Positions 25,072 to 34,532 are shown, numbered from the stretch's first letter. The stretch: 64,000 bases of DNA from Aequorivita sp. (GCA_024637015.1 JAGXGE010000004.1:124001-188000), one strand, 5' to 3'. The notes: generated from the letters alone by a model not told the origin. Made by a program: numbers and translations.

Positions 25072-26100
25072 TTATTGCATTTCTCCGCGCAAAGAAGTTT
25101 CGAATATGGTTTTGAAGCTGTTAGCCGAAATTTTTTGCCCTAATAAGTACATTAATTTTGCTAAAGCAGCTTCTGTAGTACAGTCTTTTCCACTTATAAC
25201 TCCCATTTTTTTAAGTTCGGTACTGGTTTCATAAAGGCCCATATTCACACTTCCGCCTGAACATTGCGTTACATTGATAACGGGAATCCCTTTTTTTATT
25301 ACTTTTTTAAGCGAGTTTATAAACCATTCGGTATTGGTAACATTTCCACTTCCATAGGTTTCAAGCACCAATCCTTTCATCTCTGGATATTCAAAAAGAT
25401 ATTTTATGGTAGCCTCATCAACCCCTGGAAACATTTTTATCAAAAGAATATTGCTTTCCAGCGTTTTGTGAACTTTCAGTTTTTTTCTCCGGTTTGGTCG
25501 ATAGAGGGCTTCATTATTTACAACCAAATGCACGCCGCTTTGAACCAAATCAGGATAATTTAACGAGGCGAAAGCTTCAAAATGCTCTGCGTTGATCTTG
25601 GTTGTTCTGTTTGCTCTATATAATTTGTATTCAAAATAAAGACAAACTTCAGCAATTTTTGAAACGCCTTTTTCCTGAAGTGCTGCAATCTGAATAGAAG
25701 TAATCAAATTTTCCTTTGCGTCTGTTCTTAAATCACCAATTGGTAATTGCGAGCCTGTAAATATGACTGGTTTGCCTAAATTTTCCAACATAAAACTTAA
25801 AGCCGAAGCAGTGTAGCTCATAGTATCACTACCGTGAAGCACAACAAAGCCGTCCATCTTTTCATAATTATCTTCAATAATTGTTACAATATCTATCCAA
25901 TACTTTGGATTCATATTGGAGCTGTCGATTGGTTTGGGGAATGTAGTGGTTGTAATGTGGCAATCCAACAGTTTAAGCTCGGGAATATGGTTCAACAGTT
26001 CATTAAAATTGAAATTGCGCAAGGCGCCAGTTTCAAAGTCTTTTATCATCCCGATGGTTCCACCAGTATATATAAGGAGTATGTTTGGTTTTTTTGTCAT
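25072..26100 (-). CDS. ansA: Type I L-asparaginase
   Basis: 342-residue cytoplasmic enzyme that hydrolyses L-asparagine to aspartate and ammonia. The nucleophile motif TGGTIG is at residues 12-17 and the second catalytic cluster HGSDTMSYTASALSFML is near residue 90. There is no signal peptide, which with the length marks it as the low-affinity type I enzyme. The C-terminal allosteric domain includes GSGNVTN. It is 14 nt downstream of the tatD-like gene and probably co-transcribed. Confidence 0.95.
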   Translation of the reverse strand: MTKKPNILLIYTGGTIGMIKDFETGALRNFNFNELLNHIPELKLLDCHITTTTFPKPIDSSNMNPKYWIDIVTIIEDNYEKMDGFVVLHGSDTMSYTASALSFMLENLGKPVIFTGSQLPIGDLRTDAKENLITSIQIAALQEKGVSKIAEVCLYFEYKLYRANRTTKINAEHFEAFASLNYPDLVQSGVHLVVNNEALYRPNRRKKLKVHKTLESNILLIKMFPGVDEATIKYLFEYPEMKGLVLETYGSGNVTNTEWFINSLKKVIKKGIPVINVTQCSGGSVNMGLYETSTELKKMGVISGKDCTTEAALAKLMYLLGQKISANSFKTIFETSLRGEMQ

Positions 26101-26114
26101 GTTGTTATGCCTAA

Positions 26115-26879
26115 TTATATCCCAAAAACTGCTTTTGAATTTTTAGTAGTTATGTGCGCTATTTCTTCTTCCGAGACATTATAAATCTCCGAAAGTTTTT
26201 TGCAGACCAAGGCTAAATAACTGCTTTCATTCCGTTTACCGCGATACGGCACCGGCGCAAGATAGGGCGAATCGGTTTCCAAAACGATATGTTTAAGCGG
26301 AATTTGATTTAAAAACGTATCTATTTTTCCGTTTTTAAATGTTACTACTCCACCTATGCCCAACTTCATATTAAAAGAAATTGCTCTTTGGGCTTGTTCA
26401 AAAGTTCCAGTGAAACAGTGAAAAATTCCGAAAAGAGAATCGTCCTTTTCAGTTTCAAGCACTTCAAAAATTTCATCAAAAGCATCACGGCAATGGATCA
26501 CGATGGGCAGTTTGTATTTCTTCGCCAATTGGATTTGTCTTTTGAAAGCGATTTTTTGTATTTCCAAAGTAGAAGTGTCCCAATAAAGATCGATGCCAAT
26601 TTCACCCACGGCATAAAAATTTCTTCTTTTGAATTGTTCTTCTACGTGCGCCAATTCCTCTTCAAAATTTTCCTTTACTGAAGTTGGGTGCAAGCCCATC
26701 ATTAAAAAAACGTTTTCTTGATATTCCTTTTCCAAAGCATACATGGCTTGAGTGTAACCGGAATCTATAGCTGGAATGAAAAACCGTTTTATGCCTAGAT
26801 CAATGGCACGTTGCATCATTTCTTTACGGTCTTCTGCAAAGCTATCACTATATAAATGGGTATGTGTGTCTGTCAACAT
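26115..26879 (-). CDS. TatD-family metal-dependent hydrolase
   Basis: 254 residues from the ATG that gives MLTDTHTHLYS at the N-terminus. The amidohydrolase TIM-barrel metal ligands are all visible: HTH near residue 5, Glu in GEIGIDLYWD, His in IVIHCRDA, His in IFHCFTGT and Asp in ETDSPYLAP. TatD proteins are Mg-dependent 3'-5' DNases or RNases acting in DNA repair and RNA quality control. It is divergent from the retropepsin gene (48 nt between starts). A minus-strand -7 element TAGCTTTG (26885-26892) lies so close to the ATG that the mRNA might be leaderless. Confidence 0.93.
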   Translation of the reverse strand: MLTDTHTHLYSDSFAEDRKEMMQRAIDLGIKRFFIPAIDSGYTQAMYALEKEYQENVFLMMGLHPTSVKENFEEELAHVEEQFKRRNFYAVGEIGIDLYWDTSTLEIQKIAFKRQIQLAKKYKLPIVIHCRDAFDEIFEVLETEKDDSLFGIFHCFTGTFEQAQRAISFNMKLGIGGVVTFKNGKIDTFLNQIPLKHIVLETDSPYLAPVPYRGKRNESSYLALVCKKLSEIYNVSEEEIAHITTKNSKAVFGI

Positions 26880-26906
26880 AGATGCAAAGCTACTTATTTT
26901 GTTTGC

Positions 26907-26914
26907 TATCTTTG
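26907..26914 (+). promoter_or_regulatory. -7 promoter element of the retropepsin-like gene
   Basis: TATCTTTG, an exact TAnnTTTG match, 13 bp before the ATG at 26928, implying a very short leader. Confidence 0.55.
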
Positions 26915-26927
26915 TATAAAAAAGTTG

Positions 26928-27362
26928 ATGCAATTACGTGAATTTATTGAAGCCCAAGGATTTTATCGTATTCCACTGAAAAGGCTCGCTACCGGCCACT
27001 ATCTTTTTTCAGCAAAAATAAATGGTGTTTCGGGTGATTTTATATTGGACACAGGCGCTTCCACAAGCTGTGTAGGCTTTATAGATAGCGCCCACTTTTT
27101 GCTGATAAGTGAAGACAGTATCATAAAGGCTGCAGGAGCTGGCGCAATAAATATGGAAACCATGCTTTCTCGAGGAAATGTATTTGTAATAAAAAACTGG
27201 GAAGTAAAAAATATGGACTTCGTGCTTTTTGACCTCTCCCATGTGAACGAAGCGCTTTCACAAGTAAATGAAGAACCTGTGCATGGTATCATTGGCGCCG
27301 ATTTTTTAAAGCAGCACCGAGCAGTGATTGATTATGGAAGAAATTGTTTCTACTTAAAATAG
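26928..27362 (+). CDS. Retropepsin-like aspartic protease
   Basis: 144 residues beginning at ATG 26928 (MQLREFIEAQGF). A single aspartic protease domain has the active-site motif Asp41-Thr-Gly-Ala (FILDTGAS), and a second glycine-rich flap-end HGIIGADFL near residue 122. Retroviral-type proteases work as homodimers, each chain giving one Asp. There is no signal peptide, so it acts in the cytoplasm. Substrates of such clan AA proteins in Bacteroidota are not known to me. It is divergent from tatD and followed by a two-component system on the same strand. Confidence 0.8.
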   Translation: MQLREFIEAQGFYRIPLKRLATGHYLFSAKINGVSGDFILDTGASTSCVGFIDSAHFLLISEDSIIKAAGAGAINMETMLSRGNVFVIKNWEVKNMDFVLFDLSHVNEALSQVNEEPVHGIIGADFLKQHRAVIDYGRNCFYLK

Positions 27363-27433
27363 AATGCTTTTCAGATATGGTTTATTTCCAATAATTTAAG
27401 TACTTTTATCTTCATCCAGATAATTCAGCGGTA

Positions 27434-29440
27434 TTGAAAAAATTATTGATTTTACTTTTCATAATTGCACTTTATCCTCTCTCAGGGTACTGCCAAGATG
27501 TTTCCCATTTTGAAAAAATTGTAAACACAACCCAAAACAAGTCCCTAAAATTAGCAGCGCTGGACAGTTTGTTGATTAGAACTTTTTCAACAAATCCAGA
27601 ATCTTTTATTGCTTATAGCCTTGAATACATAAACTTGGCTCAAGAGATGGATAGTATTGAGTGGGCTGCCAAAAAGGCAATGAATCTTCAGAATCCGCTA
27701 ACCAATTATGCAAACGATCCACTAAATGCAATAACAATAATAAACAGCGTGCTTGCACGTAAGTATAAAATAAAAGATAGCCTACTGCTGGGAGGGCTCT
27801 ACATAAAACGCGGAAAGGCCAACACAAAGGTTAATCTTAAAAAAGCGATTGAAGACTACAATCTCGCCCTCAAAAATTTTTCGTCCAAAGACTCTTTAAA
27901 TATTGCGGACACTTATCTTTTCAGGGGTCAGGCAAATTCACAGTTGGGAAAATTTGTTTTGGCTGGTGAAGATTTCACAAAAGCTTACACCATTTATGAA
28001 GCAAAAAAAGAGTATGATTATATGGTTTTTGCGCAGGAAGGCATCATCAATATGTTCAGCATGAATGGTTTTTATGAAAAAGCCAAAAAGGAAAGAAACA
28101 CTCTTATTGAAAAGATGAAGGCTTTAAACCTAAATTCATTTTTGCCTAACGAACATTATAACCAAGCTTTGGATTACAAAAAGATGGGCGAACATGATTT
28201 GGAATACAAATCATTGCTTTTGGCCGAAAAACTTTTTGATAAAAACGCTTCAAACAAATCTATTTTTATAGGTATACACTCACGGCTTATAGAATATTAT
28301 TGTGAGCACAACCAAATTATTGAAGCAAAAAAACATCTGGACCTTATAGAAAATATGGGCTTTGACCTTTCCGGAAATCCTTCCGCCATGCTTAACTATC
28401 TTGGCGGAAAAGCCAAATATTTGCAATCCACAGGAAAGTATGATGAAGCATTGGCGCTCGCAAAGGAAAAACTGGATGTTGCCAAAAAATTAGGGCTGGA
28501 AGACGAAATAATGTATTCTAATTTATTTTTGTCTGAATTATATTTTGATTTGGATGATTATAAAAAGAGCTTAGAATACAACCATGCTTCTACAGCCATA
28601 AAAGATTCCATTTACAACAGAAGCACTGCAAACGCACTTGCCTACTATCAAACCCTTTACGAGACTGAAAAAAAAGAAAAGGAACTTGTTGAAAAGACCT
28701 CAAACATTACCCTGCTTGAAAAGGACAATGAAAGTTTCAAAAAAGCAATGCTTTTTGGAGGAATTGCAATTTTATTGGGGTTTGGGGTAATATTGTTATA
28801 TCGTAACCAAAGACATTTAAAAAGCAATAAAATACTGCAGGAAAAATTCAGTCAAGAATTACTGGTTTCGCAGGAAGGAGAACGAAGAAGAATATCAAAA
28901 GACCTTCACGACGGTATTGGCCAGCAACTATTGGTTATCAAAAATAAGCTTATTGCAAGCGGTGATGAGAATACAAAAAAAATGGTAGATTACACCATTG
29001 AAGAAATACGCGCCATTTCGCGAGACCTGCACCCGTTCCATCTTCAGGAGCTGGGCATCACTAAAGCCATTGAATACACTATAAATTTAATAGACGAGAG
29101 CACAACGCTTTTCATTTCGGCCGAAATTGATAATATTGATGATATCTTTTCAAAAGAAGACGAGGTAAACATTTATAGAATTATTCAAGAAAGCCTCAGC
29201 AATATACTGAAACACGCCCACGCCGAAGCGGGCAAGGTATCAGTGAAAAAATTCACAAACAATATTCTTATCTCCATCCGTGACAACGGGGTGGGCTTTG
29301 ATTTTGCAGAAAAATACCAAGACGTAAAATCATTGGGTCTAAAAACACTTTTGGAACGTACCAAATTTTTAAAAGGCCAAATGAAAGTAACCTCTAAAAA
29401 AGATACAGGTACCGTGCTTGAATTTCAATTTCCTTTATGA
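27434..29440 (+). CDS. TPR-containing sensor histidine kinase (NarL/DesK class)
   Basis: 668 residues, start TTG 27434. A signal peptide (1-20) is followed by a periplasmic array of tetratricopeptide-like helices (about 80-410), a coiled segment, one TM helix (about 437-455) and the cytoplasmic kinase: HisKA_3 with the phospho-His in RISKDLHDGIGQQ (about residue 491), then HATPase_c (about 570-668) with the N box (IIQESLSNILKHAHAE) and DNGVGFDF. The TPR region probably senses a peptide or protein partner. Its stop overlaps the start of the response regulator (ATGA), a clear two-component operon. Confidence 0.92.
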   Translation: MKKLLILLFIIALYPLSGYCQDVSHFEKIVNTTQNKSLKLAALDSLLIRTFSTNPESFIAYSLEYINLAQEMDSIEWAAKKAMNLQNPLTNYANDPLNAITIINSVLARKYKIKDSLLLGGLYIKRGKANTKVNLKKAIEDYNLALKNFSSKDSLNIADTYLFRGQANSQLGKFVLAGEDFTKAYTIYEAKKEYDYMVFAQEGIINMFSMNGFYEKAKKERNTLIEKMKALNLNSFLPNEHYNQALDYKKMGEHDLEYKSLLLAEKLFDKNASNKSIFIGIHSRLIEYYCEHNQIIEAKKHLDLIENMGFDLSGNPSAMLNYLGGKAKYLQSTGKYDEALALAKEKLDVAKKLGLEDEIMYSNLFLSELYFDLDDYKKSLEYNHASTAIKDSIYNRSTANALAYYQTLYETEKKEKELVEKTSNITLLEKDNESFKKAMLFGGIAILLGFGVILLYRNQRHLKSNKILQEKFSQELLVSQEGERRRISKDLHDGIGQQLLVIKNKLIASGDENTKKMVDYTIEEIRAISRDLHPFHLQELGITKAIEYTINLIDESTTLFISAEIDNIDDIFSKEDEVNIYRIIQESLSNILKHAHAEAGKVSVKKFTNNILISIRDNGVGFDFAEKYQDVKSLGLKTLLERTKFLKGQMKVTSKKDTGTVLEFQFPL

Positions 29441-30075
29441 CCAAAACTACACCATCCATTATTATTGCAGATGACCACCCGCTTCTTTTAAAAGGTTTAA
29501 GCGACTTTTTAATTGAAAAAGGTTTCAATTTACTGGGAAGTGGTAAAGACGGAAGGGAAGCATATAACCTAATAATCCAAAATGAACCCGATATTGCCAT
29601 ACTAGACATTCAGATGCCTTATATGTCTGGGCTTGAAATTGCTCAAAAATGTAAAAGTATTGATATTGAAACAAAAATAGTTTTAATAACACTTCACAAA
29701 GAAAAAGAACTTTACCAAAAAGCACAGGAACTTAACCTTTTTGGATATATACTAAAAGAGTTCGCTCTTGAAGAAATTGAAAACTGTATCAAAACAGTTA
29801 CTGACGGTGTTCCTTTTTTCAGTGAAAAAATAAAGGAACTTATTGGGGTCGTTTTAATGGAAGACAACGATTTAAAAACACTTACTCCTTCGGAAAAAAA
29901 GATTTTGAAGTTAATTGCACAAGACAAAACCAATAAAGAAATTGCTTCACAACTTTTCATTTCATACAGAACGGTAGAAAAACACAGAAGCAATATCATT
30001 ACAAAACTAAACATAGAGCCCAAAACAAATAGTTTGCTTATTTGGGCAAAAGAGCATCATGAAAAGCTGTTATAG
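29437..30075 (+). CDS. LuxR/NarL-family response regulator
   Basis: 212 residues. A receiver domain (about 7-122) has phosphoacceptor Asp57 (IAILDIQMP), acidic pocket DDH near residue 12, and Lys in YILKEF. A LuxR-type helix-turn-helix (about 146-205, LTPSEKKILKLIAQDKTNKE then TVEKHRSNI) follows. It is the cognate partner of the kinase just upstream, sharing 4 nt. The target genes are unknown; the inverted repeat at 30103-30118 just downstream is a candidate site. Confidence 0.95.
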   Translation: MTKTTPSIIIADDHPLLLKGLSDFLIEKGFNLLGSGKDGREAYNLIIQNEPDIAILDIQMPYMSGLEIAQKCKSIDIETKIVLITLHKEKELYQKAQELNLFGYILKEFALEEIENCIKTVTDGVPFFSEKIKELIGVVLMEDNDLKTLTPSEKKILKLIAQDKTNKEIASQLFISYRTVEKHRSNIITKLNIEPKTNSLLIWAKEHHEKLL

Positions 30076-30102
30076 AATTGCTTAAATTGCTTTTTCGAAA
30101 AT

Positions 30103-30118
30103 TACGTGTTACCACGTA
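30103..30118. promoter_or_regulatory. Inverted repeat upstream of the small membrane protein gene
   Basis: A perfect 6-bp inverted repeat TACGTG-TTAC-CACGTA, 36 bp before the ATG at 30154 and 28 bp after the response regulator stop. Symmetric half-sites of this size suit a dimeric NarL/LuxR-type regulator. Binding is inference. Confidence 0.4.
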
Positions 30119-30153
30119 TTTCATATTTCTATATAAAGGCGGATATTTACACA

Positions 30154-30297
30154 ATGAAAGATTCAGTTTATATAGAAGACAAAGAAAAGGATTATGAAGC
30201 TACTGCCTATTCAAAAAAACCAGTAGCTATTGCTGTAATTGTTTCAGTTGTATTAATTCTTATACTCAATTTGATTAATACAATGATTTTTTACTAG
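30154..30297 (+). CDS. 47-residue single-pass membrane protein
   Basis: Starting at ATG 30154 (MKDSVYIEDKEKDYEATAYS) the product has an acidic cytoplasmic head (1-22) and one C-terminal TM helix (about 24-45, VAIAVIVSVVLILILNLINT), a tail-anchored or N-in arrangement. An upstream GTG (30106) is inside the inverted repeat and less likely. It follows the kinase/regulator genes and ends just before a bidirectional terminator. Possibly an accessory or target of the two-component system; no family is recognised. Confidence 0.55.
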   Translation: MKDSVYIEDKEKDYEATAYSKKPVAIAVIVSVVLILILNLINTMIFY

Positions 30298-30319
30298 AAG
30301 ATGTTTCCTAACTAACCAA

Positions 30320-30348
30320 AAAAATCCGGCTTAAATGGCCGGATTTTT
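30320..30348. terminator. Bidirectional terminator between the two-component cluster and odhB
   Basis: A perfect 11-bp stem AAAAATCCGGC (30320-30330) with GCCGGATTTTT (30338-30348) has a 7-nt loop. It serves the plus-strand small gene and the minus-strand odhB. Confidence 0.9.
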
Positions 30349-30369
30349 AATTTTTATCAATTTTTCAGA

Positions 30370-31641
30370 TTATAATTCCAAAGCGTGTTTAACATTGCCG
30401 TCCATTAAAAGTTCCTCAGGACTTTCCAAAGCTTCTTTTACTGCAACTAAAAATCCAACAGATTCACGACCGTCTATAATTCTGTGGTCATAAGACAATG
30501 CAACGAACATAACTGGTGCAACAACAATTCCACCATCACGAACTATTGCTCGTTCAACAATATTGTGCATTCCTAAAATTGCAGATTGTGGCGGGTTAAT
30601 GATTGGCGTTGAAAGCATACTTCCGAATACACCTCCATTAGATATTGTAAATGTGCCTCCTGTCATTTCATCAACGGTAATCTGACCATCGCGTGCTCTA
30701 ACAGCAAGTCTTTTTACTTCATCTTCCACACTTCTGAAACTTAGATTTTCCGCATTTCTAATGACAGGAACCATCAAGCCTTTTGGGCCAGAAACCGCAA
30801 TGGAAATGTCTTTGAAATCATAGGTTATCATATAATCGCCATCAACCATGGAGTTTACATCTGGATAAAGTTCCAATGCGCGAACCACTGCCAATGTGAA
30901 AAACGACATAAAACCAAGTCCTACTCCGTGTTTTTCTTTGAACTGTTCTTTGTATTGGTTTCTCAATTCATAAATAGCAGTCATATCCACTTCGTTGAAA
31001 GTGGTGAGCATTGCAGTTTCATTTTTTGCTGAAACTAGACGCTCTGCTACTTTTCGGCGAAGCATTGAAAGTTTTTTGCGTTCGCTACCACGGCTGCCAG
31101 TTCCGGGAGTTCCCATAGATGGTGTAGCATTGTTGGCATCGTCTTTAGTGATGCGACCATCACGACCGCTTCCTTTTACGTCTTTTGAAGACATTCCCTT
31201 TTCATCAAGAATTTTCTTTGCTGCAGGCGAAGGCGAGCCTGTGGCATATGTTTTTTTATCCTGCTCTTGATTAGGAGTAGAAGATTTTGAAGGGGTTTGT
31301 GTTTTGGCATCCGCCTTTTTGGATATATCTTCTTTTGGCTCTTCCTTTGGCTCTTCCTTTGGCTCTTCCTTTTTATCAGAAGAATCATCTCCGCCAGGTT
31401 TTTTAGCATCAGTATCAATAATGCAAATTACTTCCCCAACAGCCACAACATCTCCTTCTTCAGCTTTCAAAGTAATAATGCCACTGGCTTCCGCTGGAAG
31501 TTCCAATGTTGCTTTGTCGCTATCAACTTCAGCAATTGCCTGATCCTTTTCAACATAATCGCCGTCCTTTACCAGCCAAGATGCTATTTCAACTTCGGTG
31601 ATGGATTCTCCCGGAGAGGGGACTTTCATTTCTAATGCCAT
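30370..31641 (-). CDS. odhB: 2-oxoglutarate dehydrogenase E2 (dihydrolipoamide succinyltransferase)
   Basis: 423 residues. An N-terminal lipoyl domain (1-78, with the lipoylated Lys in EVDSDKATLEL) is joined by a flexible acidic linker (about 80-130, three KEEP repeats) to a peripheral subunit-binding domain (about 132-170, SPAAKKILDEKG). The C-terminal catalytic domain (about 195-423) has the active-site segment SYDHRIIDGRESVGFL. It transfers succinyl groups from lipoate to CoA in the TCA cycle. It lies 83 nt downstream of the E1 gene. The KEEP linker arises from a perfect 12-bp tandem repeat at 31337-31372. Confidence 0.96.
   Translation of the reverse strand: MALEMKVPSPGESITEVEIASWLVKDGDYVEKDQAIAEVDSDKATLELPAEASGIITLKAEEGDVVAVGEVICIIDTDAKKPGGDDSSDKKEEPKEEPKEEPKEDISKKADAKTQTPSKSSTPNQEQDKKTYATGSPSPAAKKILDEKGMSSKDVKGSGRDGRITKDDANNATPSMGTPGTGSRGSERKKLSMLRRKVAERLVSAKNETAMLTTFNEVDMTAIYELRNQYKEQFKEKHGVGLGFMSFFTLAVVRALELYPDVNSMVDGDYMITYDFKDISIAVSGPKGLMVPVIRNAENLSFRSVEDEVKRLAVRARDGQITVDEMTGGTFTISNGGVFGSMLSTPIINPPQSAILGMHNIVERAIVRDGGIVVAPVMFVALSYDHRIIDGRESVGFLVAVKEALESPEELLMDGNVKHALEL
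31337..31372. repeat. Tandem 12-bp repeat in the odhB linker
   Basis: Three perfect in-frame copies of GGCTCTTCCTTT (plus-strand sequence) encode the KEEP repeats of the E2 linker. Copy number can change by slippage without breaking the frame. Confidence 0.9.
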
Positions 31642-31724
31642 AATATTGTTATTTAATATAAACCTCGGTTTACAATTCTTTAAATTTAATTTCTTTTTGC
31701 CTTTCTATAAAATTTTCAGAAAAA

Positions 31725-34496
31725 CTAATCCATTTTTTTATCAAAAACGCTTTCAATCACTTTAGCGTGTCGCGCTTTTGATCTTACTGAGCTACCAGCT
31801 GCAGGCGCCGCATACATTTTTCTGCTACAAACCCTAAAGTTTCTGGATTCCTCAAAATGCATCATAATATGTGAATAGGCACCCATGTTTTTAGGCTCTT
31901 CCTGTGCCCAAACTACATCGTCTGCATTTTTATATTTTTTGATGGTTTTTTTCATTGTATCCGTTGGCAATGGGAACAATTGTTCAACACGTACCAATGC
32001 AACATCATCTCTTTTTAATTCTTCTCTTTTTTCGAGCAAATCATAATAGAACTTTCCGGTAACGAAAACCAAAGTTTTCACTTTTGCCACTTTTGCTTCG
32101 GCATCGTCAATTACCATTTGGAAACTTCCGTTTGCAAATTCTTCTTTTGTAGAAACCACTTTGGGATGACGGAGCAAGCTTTTTGGAGTGAATACGATTA
32201 GCGGCTTGCGGTAATTCACTTTCAATTGTCTTCTGAAAAGGTGAAAAAGATTCGCAGGTGTTGTAACATCTGCCACAAACATATTATCAGTTGCACAAAG
32301 TTGAAGGTAACGTTCCATTCTGGCTGAAGAATGCTCTGCTCCCTGCCCTTCATAACCATGTGGCAAAAGCATTACCAAACCGTTCTGTAGCTTCCACTTG
32401 TCTTCGGCTGCAGAAATATATTGATCAATCATTATCTGTGCCCCATTGCTGAAATCACCGAACTGTGCTTCCCAGATTGTTAATGTTTCTGGGCTTGCCA
32501 TTGCATAACCATAGTCAAAACCAACAACGCCATATTCCGAAAGTGAAGAGTTGTAAATATAGAAGTCGCCCTGATCACCTTTCAAATTGTTCAAAAGCAC
32601 AACTTCTTCCTCACTTTCTTCAACTTTTAATACTGCGTGGCGGTGTGAGAATGTTCCGCGTTCCACATCTTGTCCGCTCATACGCACATCATGACCTTCT
32701 TTTAAAAGAGTTCCATAAGCGAGTAACTCACCCATCGCCCAATCAAGCTTGTTGTCTTCAAAATACATGGTGTGTCTTGCTTCAACAAGTTTGGCTGTTT
32801 TTCTTAGAAATTTTTTATCCCCAGGCAATTTGGTAATCACTTCGGCAATTTCGTCCAACTTTTTCAAATCAAAAGTAGTGTCAACAGCCTCCATCATTTT
32901 ATCTTCTTCGGCATAATCATAACCATGCCACTCATCTTGCATAAATGGAGTGATAGTGGTTTTATCTTCTTTTCTGGAATCTTCAAGATTTTCTTCCAGT
33001 TTATCTTTGTATTCTTGTTCTAATTTATCTGTATATCCTTTTTCGATAATGCCTTGCGAGATCAGTTCTTCTGCATAAATATCACGTGGATTGTCATGTT
33101 TGGCTATTGCCTTGTAGAGTTTTGGCTGGGTGAAACGCGGTTCATCACCTTCGTTGTGTCCATATTTTCTATAACCCAATAAATCAATGAAAACATCACG
33201 GCCAAATTCCATCCTGAAATCCAAGGCAAAATTCATGACGTGCACCACAGCTTCCACATCATCAGCATTTACGTGAAGCACTGGGGAAAGGGTTACTTTT
33301 CCAACATCGGTACAGTAGGTTGAAGAACGTGCGTCTAAATAGTTGGTAGTGAAACCAATTTGGTTGTTCACTACAATATGAATGGTCCCCTGGGTTTTAT
33401 AGCCATCCAATTGAGCCATTTGCACAATTTCATAAACTATGCCTTGACCAGCAATTGCGGCGTCACCATGAACAATTATTGGTAGCACTTTATTGGGGTC
33501 GGCTTTATGGTGATCGTCCTGTTTAGCCCTAGTTATTCCTTCAACCACAGCGCCAACAGCCTCTAAATGCGAAGGGTTTGGGGCTATGTTCAGGTTAATT
33601 TCTTTTCCAGATTCGGTTTTCCTTTTTGAGGTCCAGCCTAAATGATATTTTACGTCACCGTCAAAAATATCCTGCGCATAATCTTTTCCATCAAATTCGC
33701 TGAAAATATCCTTGGCACTTTTCCCAAAGATATTTGTCAATGTGCTCAAGCGTCCACGATGGGCCATTCCCATCACGAATTCCACTACCCCTTTTTCGGC
33801 AGCGTTTTCAATCAATGAATCCAAAGCAGGAATCAGGCTTTCTCCACCTTCCAGTGAAAATCGTTTTTGACCAACATATTTTGTATGAAGAAAACTTTCA
33901 AAAGCTACAGCTTCATTAAGTTTTTTAAGAATGTGCTTTTTGTGTTCTTTGGAGAAATTGGGCTGATTGTTATTTATGTTCAACTTCTGCTGGATCCACT
34001 GAATCTCGTCAGGTTTACGGATGTACATATACTCAACCCCAATAGAATCGCAATAAATGCATTCGAGATGTTCTATAATTTTTTCGAGGGTAGTTTCTCC
34101 TATACCTAAAATTTCTCCTGCCTTAAAAGTAGCCTTAAGATCCTGCTGTGAAAGACCAAAATTTTCCAAAGCAAGTGTTGGCGTATATTTTCTTCGGGCT
34201 CTTACTGGATTTGTCTTGGTAAAAAGATGCCCTCGTGTTCGGTATCCATCAATGAGTTTTACAACCTGGAATTCCTTTACAACATCTTTATAGTTCGCTC
34301 CATCTGCAAATTGTGGTGCTGCAGCAGCTTCTGATACGCCAAAAAATTCATGCGCACTGTTCTCAGAACCAAAATCAAATCCTTGGAAAAAAGCTCTCCA
34401 ACTGGGCTCAACACTGTCTGGGTATTGTAAATATTTTTCGTAAAGTTCCGCGATGTGAGAAGGGTGAACCGCGTTTAAGAAGGAAAATTTATCCAT
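31725..34496 (-). CDS. sucA: 2-oxoglutarate dehydrogenase E1
   Basis: 923 residues from the ATG at 34496 (MDKFSFLNAVHPSHIAELYE). A thiamine diphosphate-dependent decarboxylase that oxidises 2-oxoglutarate in the TCA cycle and passes succinyl to E2. The N-terminal helical E2-contact segment, then GMAHRGRLSTLTNIFGK (about residue 255), the ThDP/Mg region (HGDAAIAGQGIVYE) and the transketolase-like HRHAVL and GYEGQGAEHSSARMER segments are visible. Length is normal (E. coli 933). A minus-strand -7 element TATTTTTG lies at 34533-34540, 36 nt upstream, and E2 follows downstream. Confidence 0.96.
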   Translation of the reverse strand: MDKFSFLNAVHPSHIAELYEKYLQYPDSVEPSWRAFFQGFDFGSENSAHEFFGVSEAAAAPQFADGANYKDVVKEFQVVKLIDGYRTRGHLFTKTNPVRARRKYTPTLALENFGLSQQDLKATFKAGEILGIGETTLEKIIEHLECIYCDSIGVEYMYIRKPDEIQWIQQKLNINNNQPNFSKEHKKHILKKLNEAVAFESFLHTKYVGQKRFSLEGGESLIPALDSLIENAAEKGVVEFVMGMAHRGRLSTLTNIFGKSAKDIFSEFDGKDYAQDIFDGDVKYHLGWTSKRKTESGKEINLNIAPNPSHLEAVGAVVEGITRAKQDDHHKADPNKVLPIIVHGDAAIAGQGIVYEIVQMAQLDGYKTQGTIHIVVNNQIGFTTNYLDARSSTYCTDVGKVTLSPVLHVNADDVEAVVHVMNFALDFRMEFGRDVFIDLLGYRKYGHNEGDEPRFTQPKLYKAIAKHDNPRDIYAEELISQGIIEKGYTDKLEQEYKDKLEENLEDSRKEDKTTITPFMQDEWHGYDYAEEDKMMEAVDTTFDLKKLDEIAEVITKLPGDKKFLRKTAKLVEARHTMYFEDNKLDWAMGELLAYGTLLKEGHDVRMSGQDVERGTFSHRHAVLKVEESEEEVVLLNNLKGDQGDFYIYNSSLSEYGVVGFDYGYAMASPETLTIWEAQFGDFSNGAQIMIDQYISAAEDKWKLQNGLVMLLPHGYEGQGAEHSSARMERYLQLCATDNMFVADVTTPANLFHLFRRQLKVNYRKPLIVFTPKSLLRHPKVVSTKEEFANGSFQMVIDDAEAKVAKVKTLVFVTGKFYYDLLEKREELKRDDVALVRVEQLFPLPTDTMKKTIKKYKNADDVVWAQEEPKNMGAYSHIMMHFEESRNFRVCSRKMYAAPAAGSSVRSKARHAKVIESVFDKKMD

Positions 34497-34532
34497 GATA
34501 AATATGCAAGGTCTTTTTTTTGTAAAACGGTA

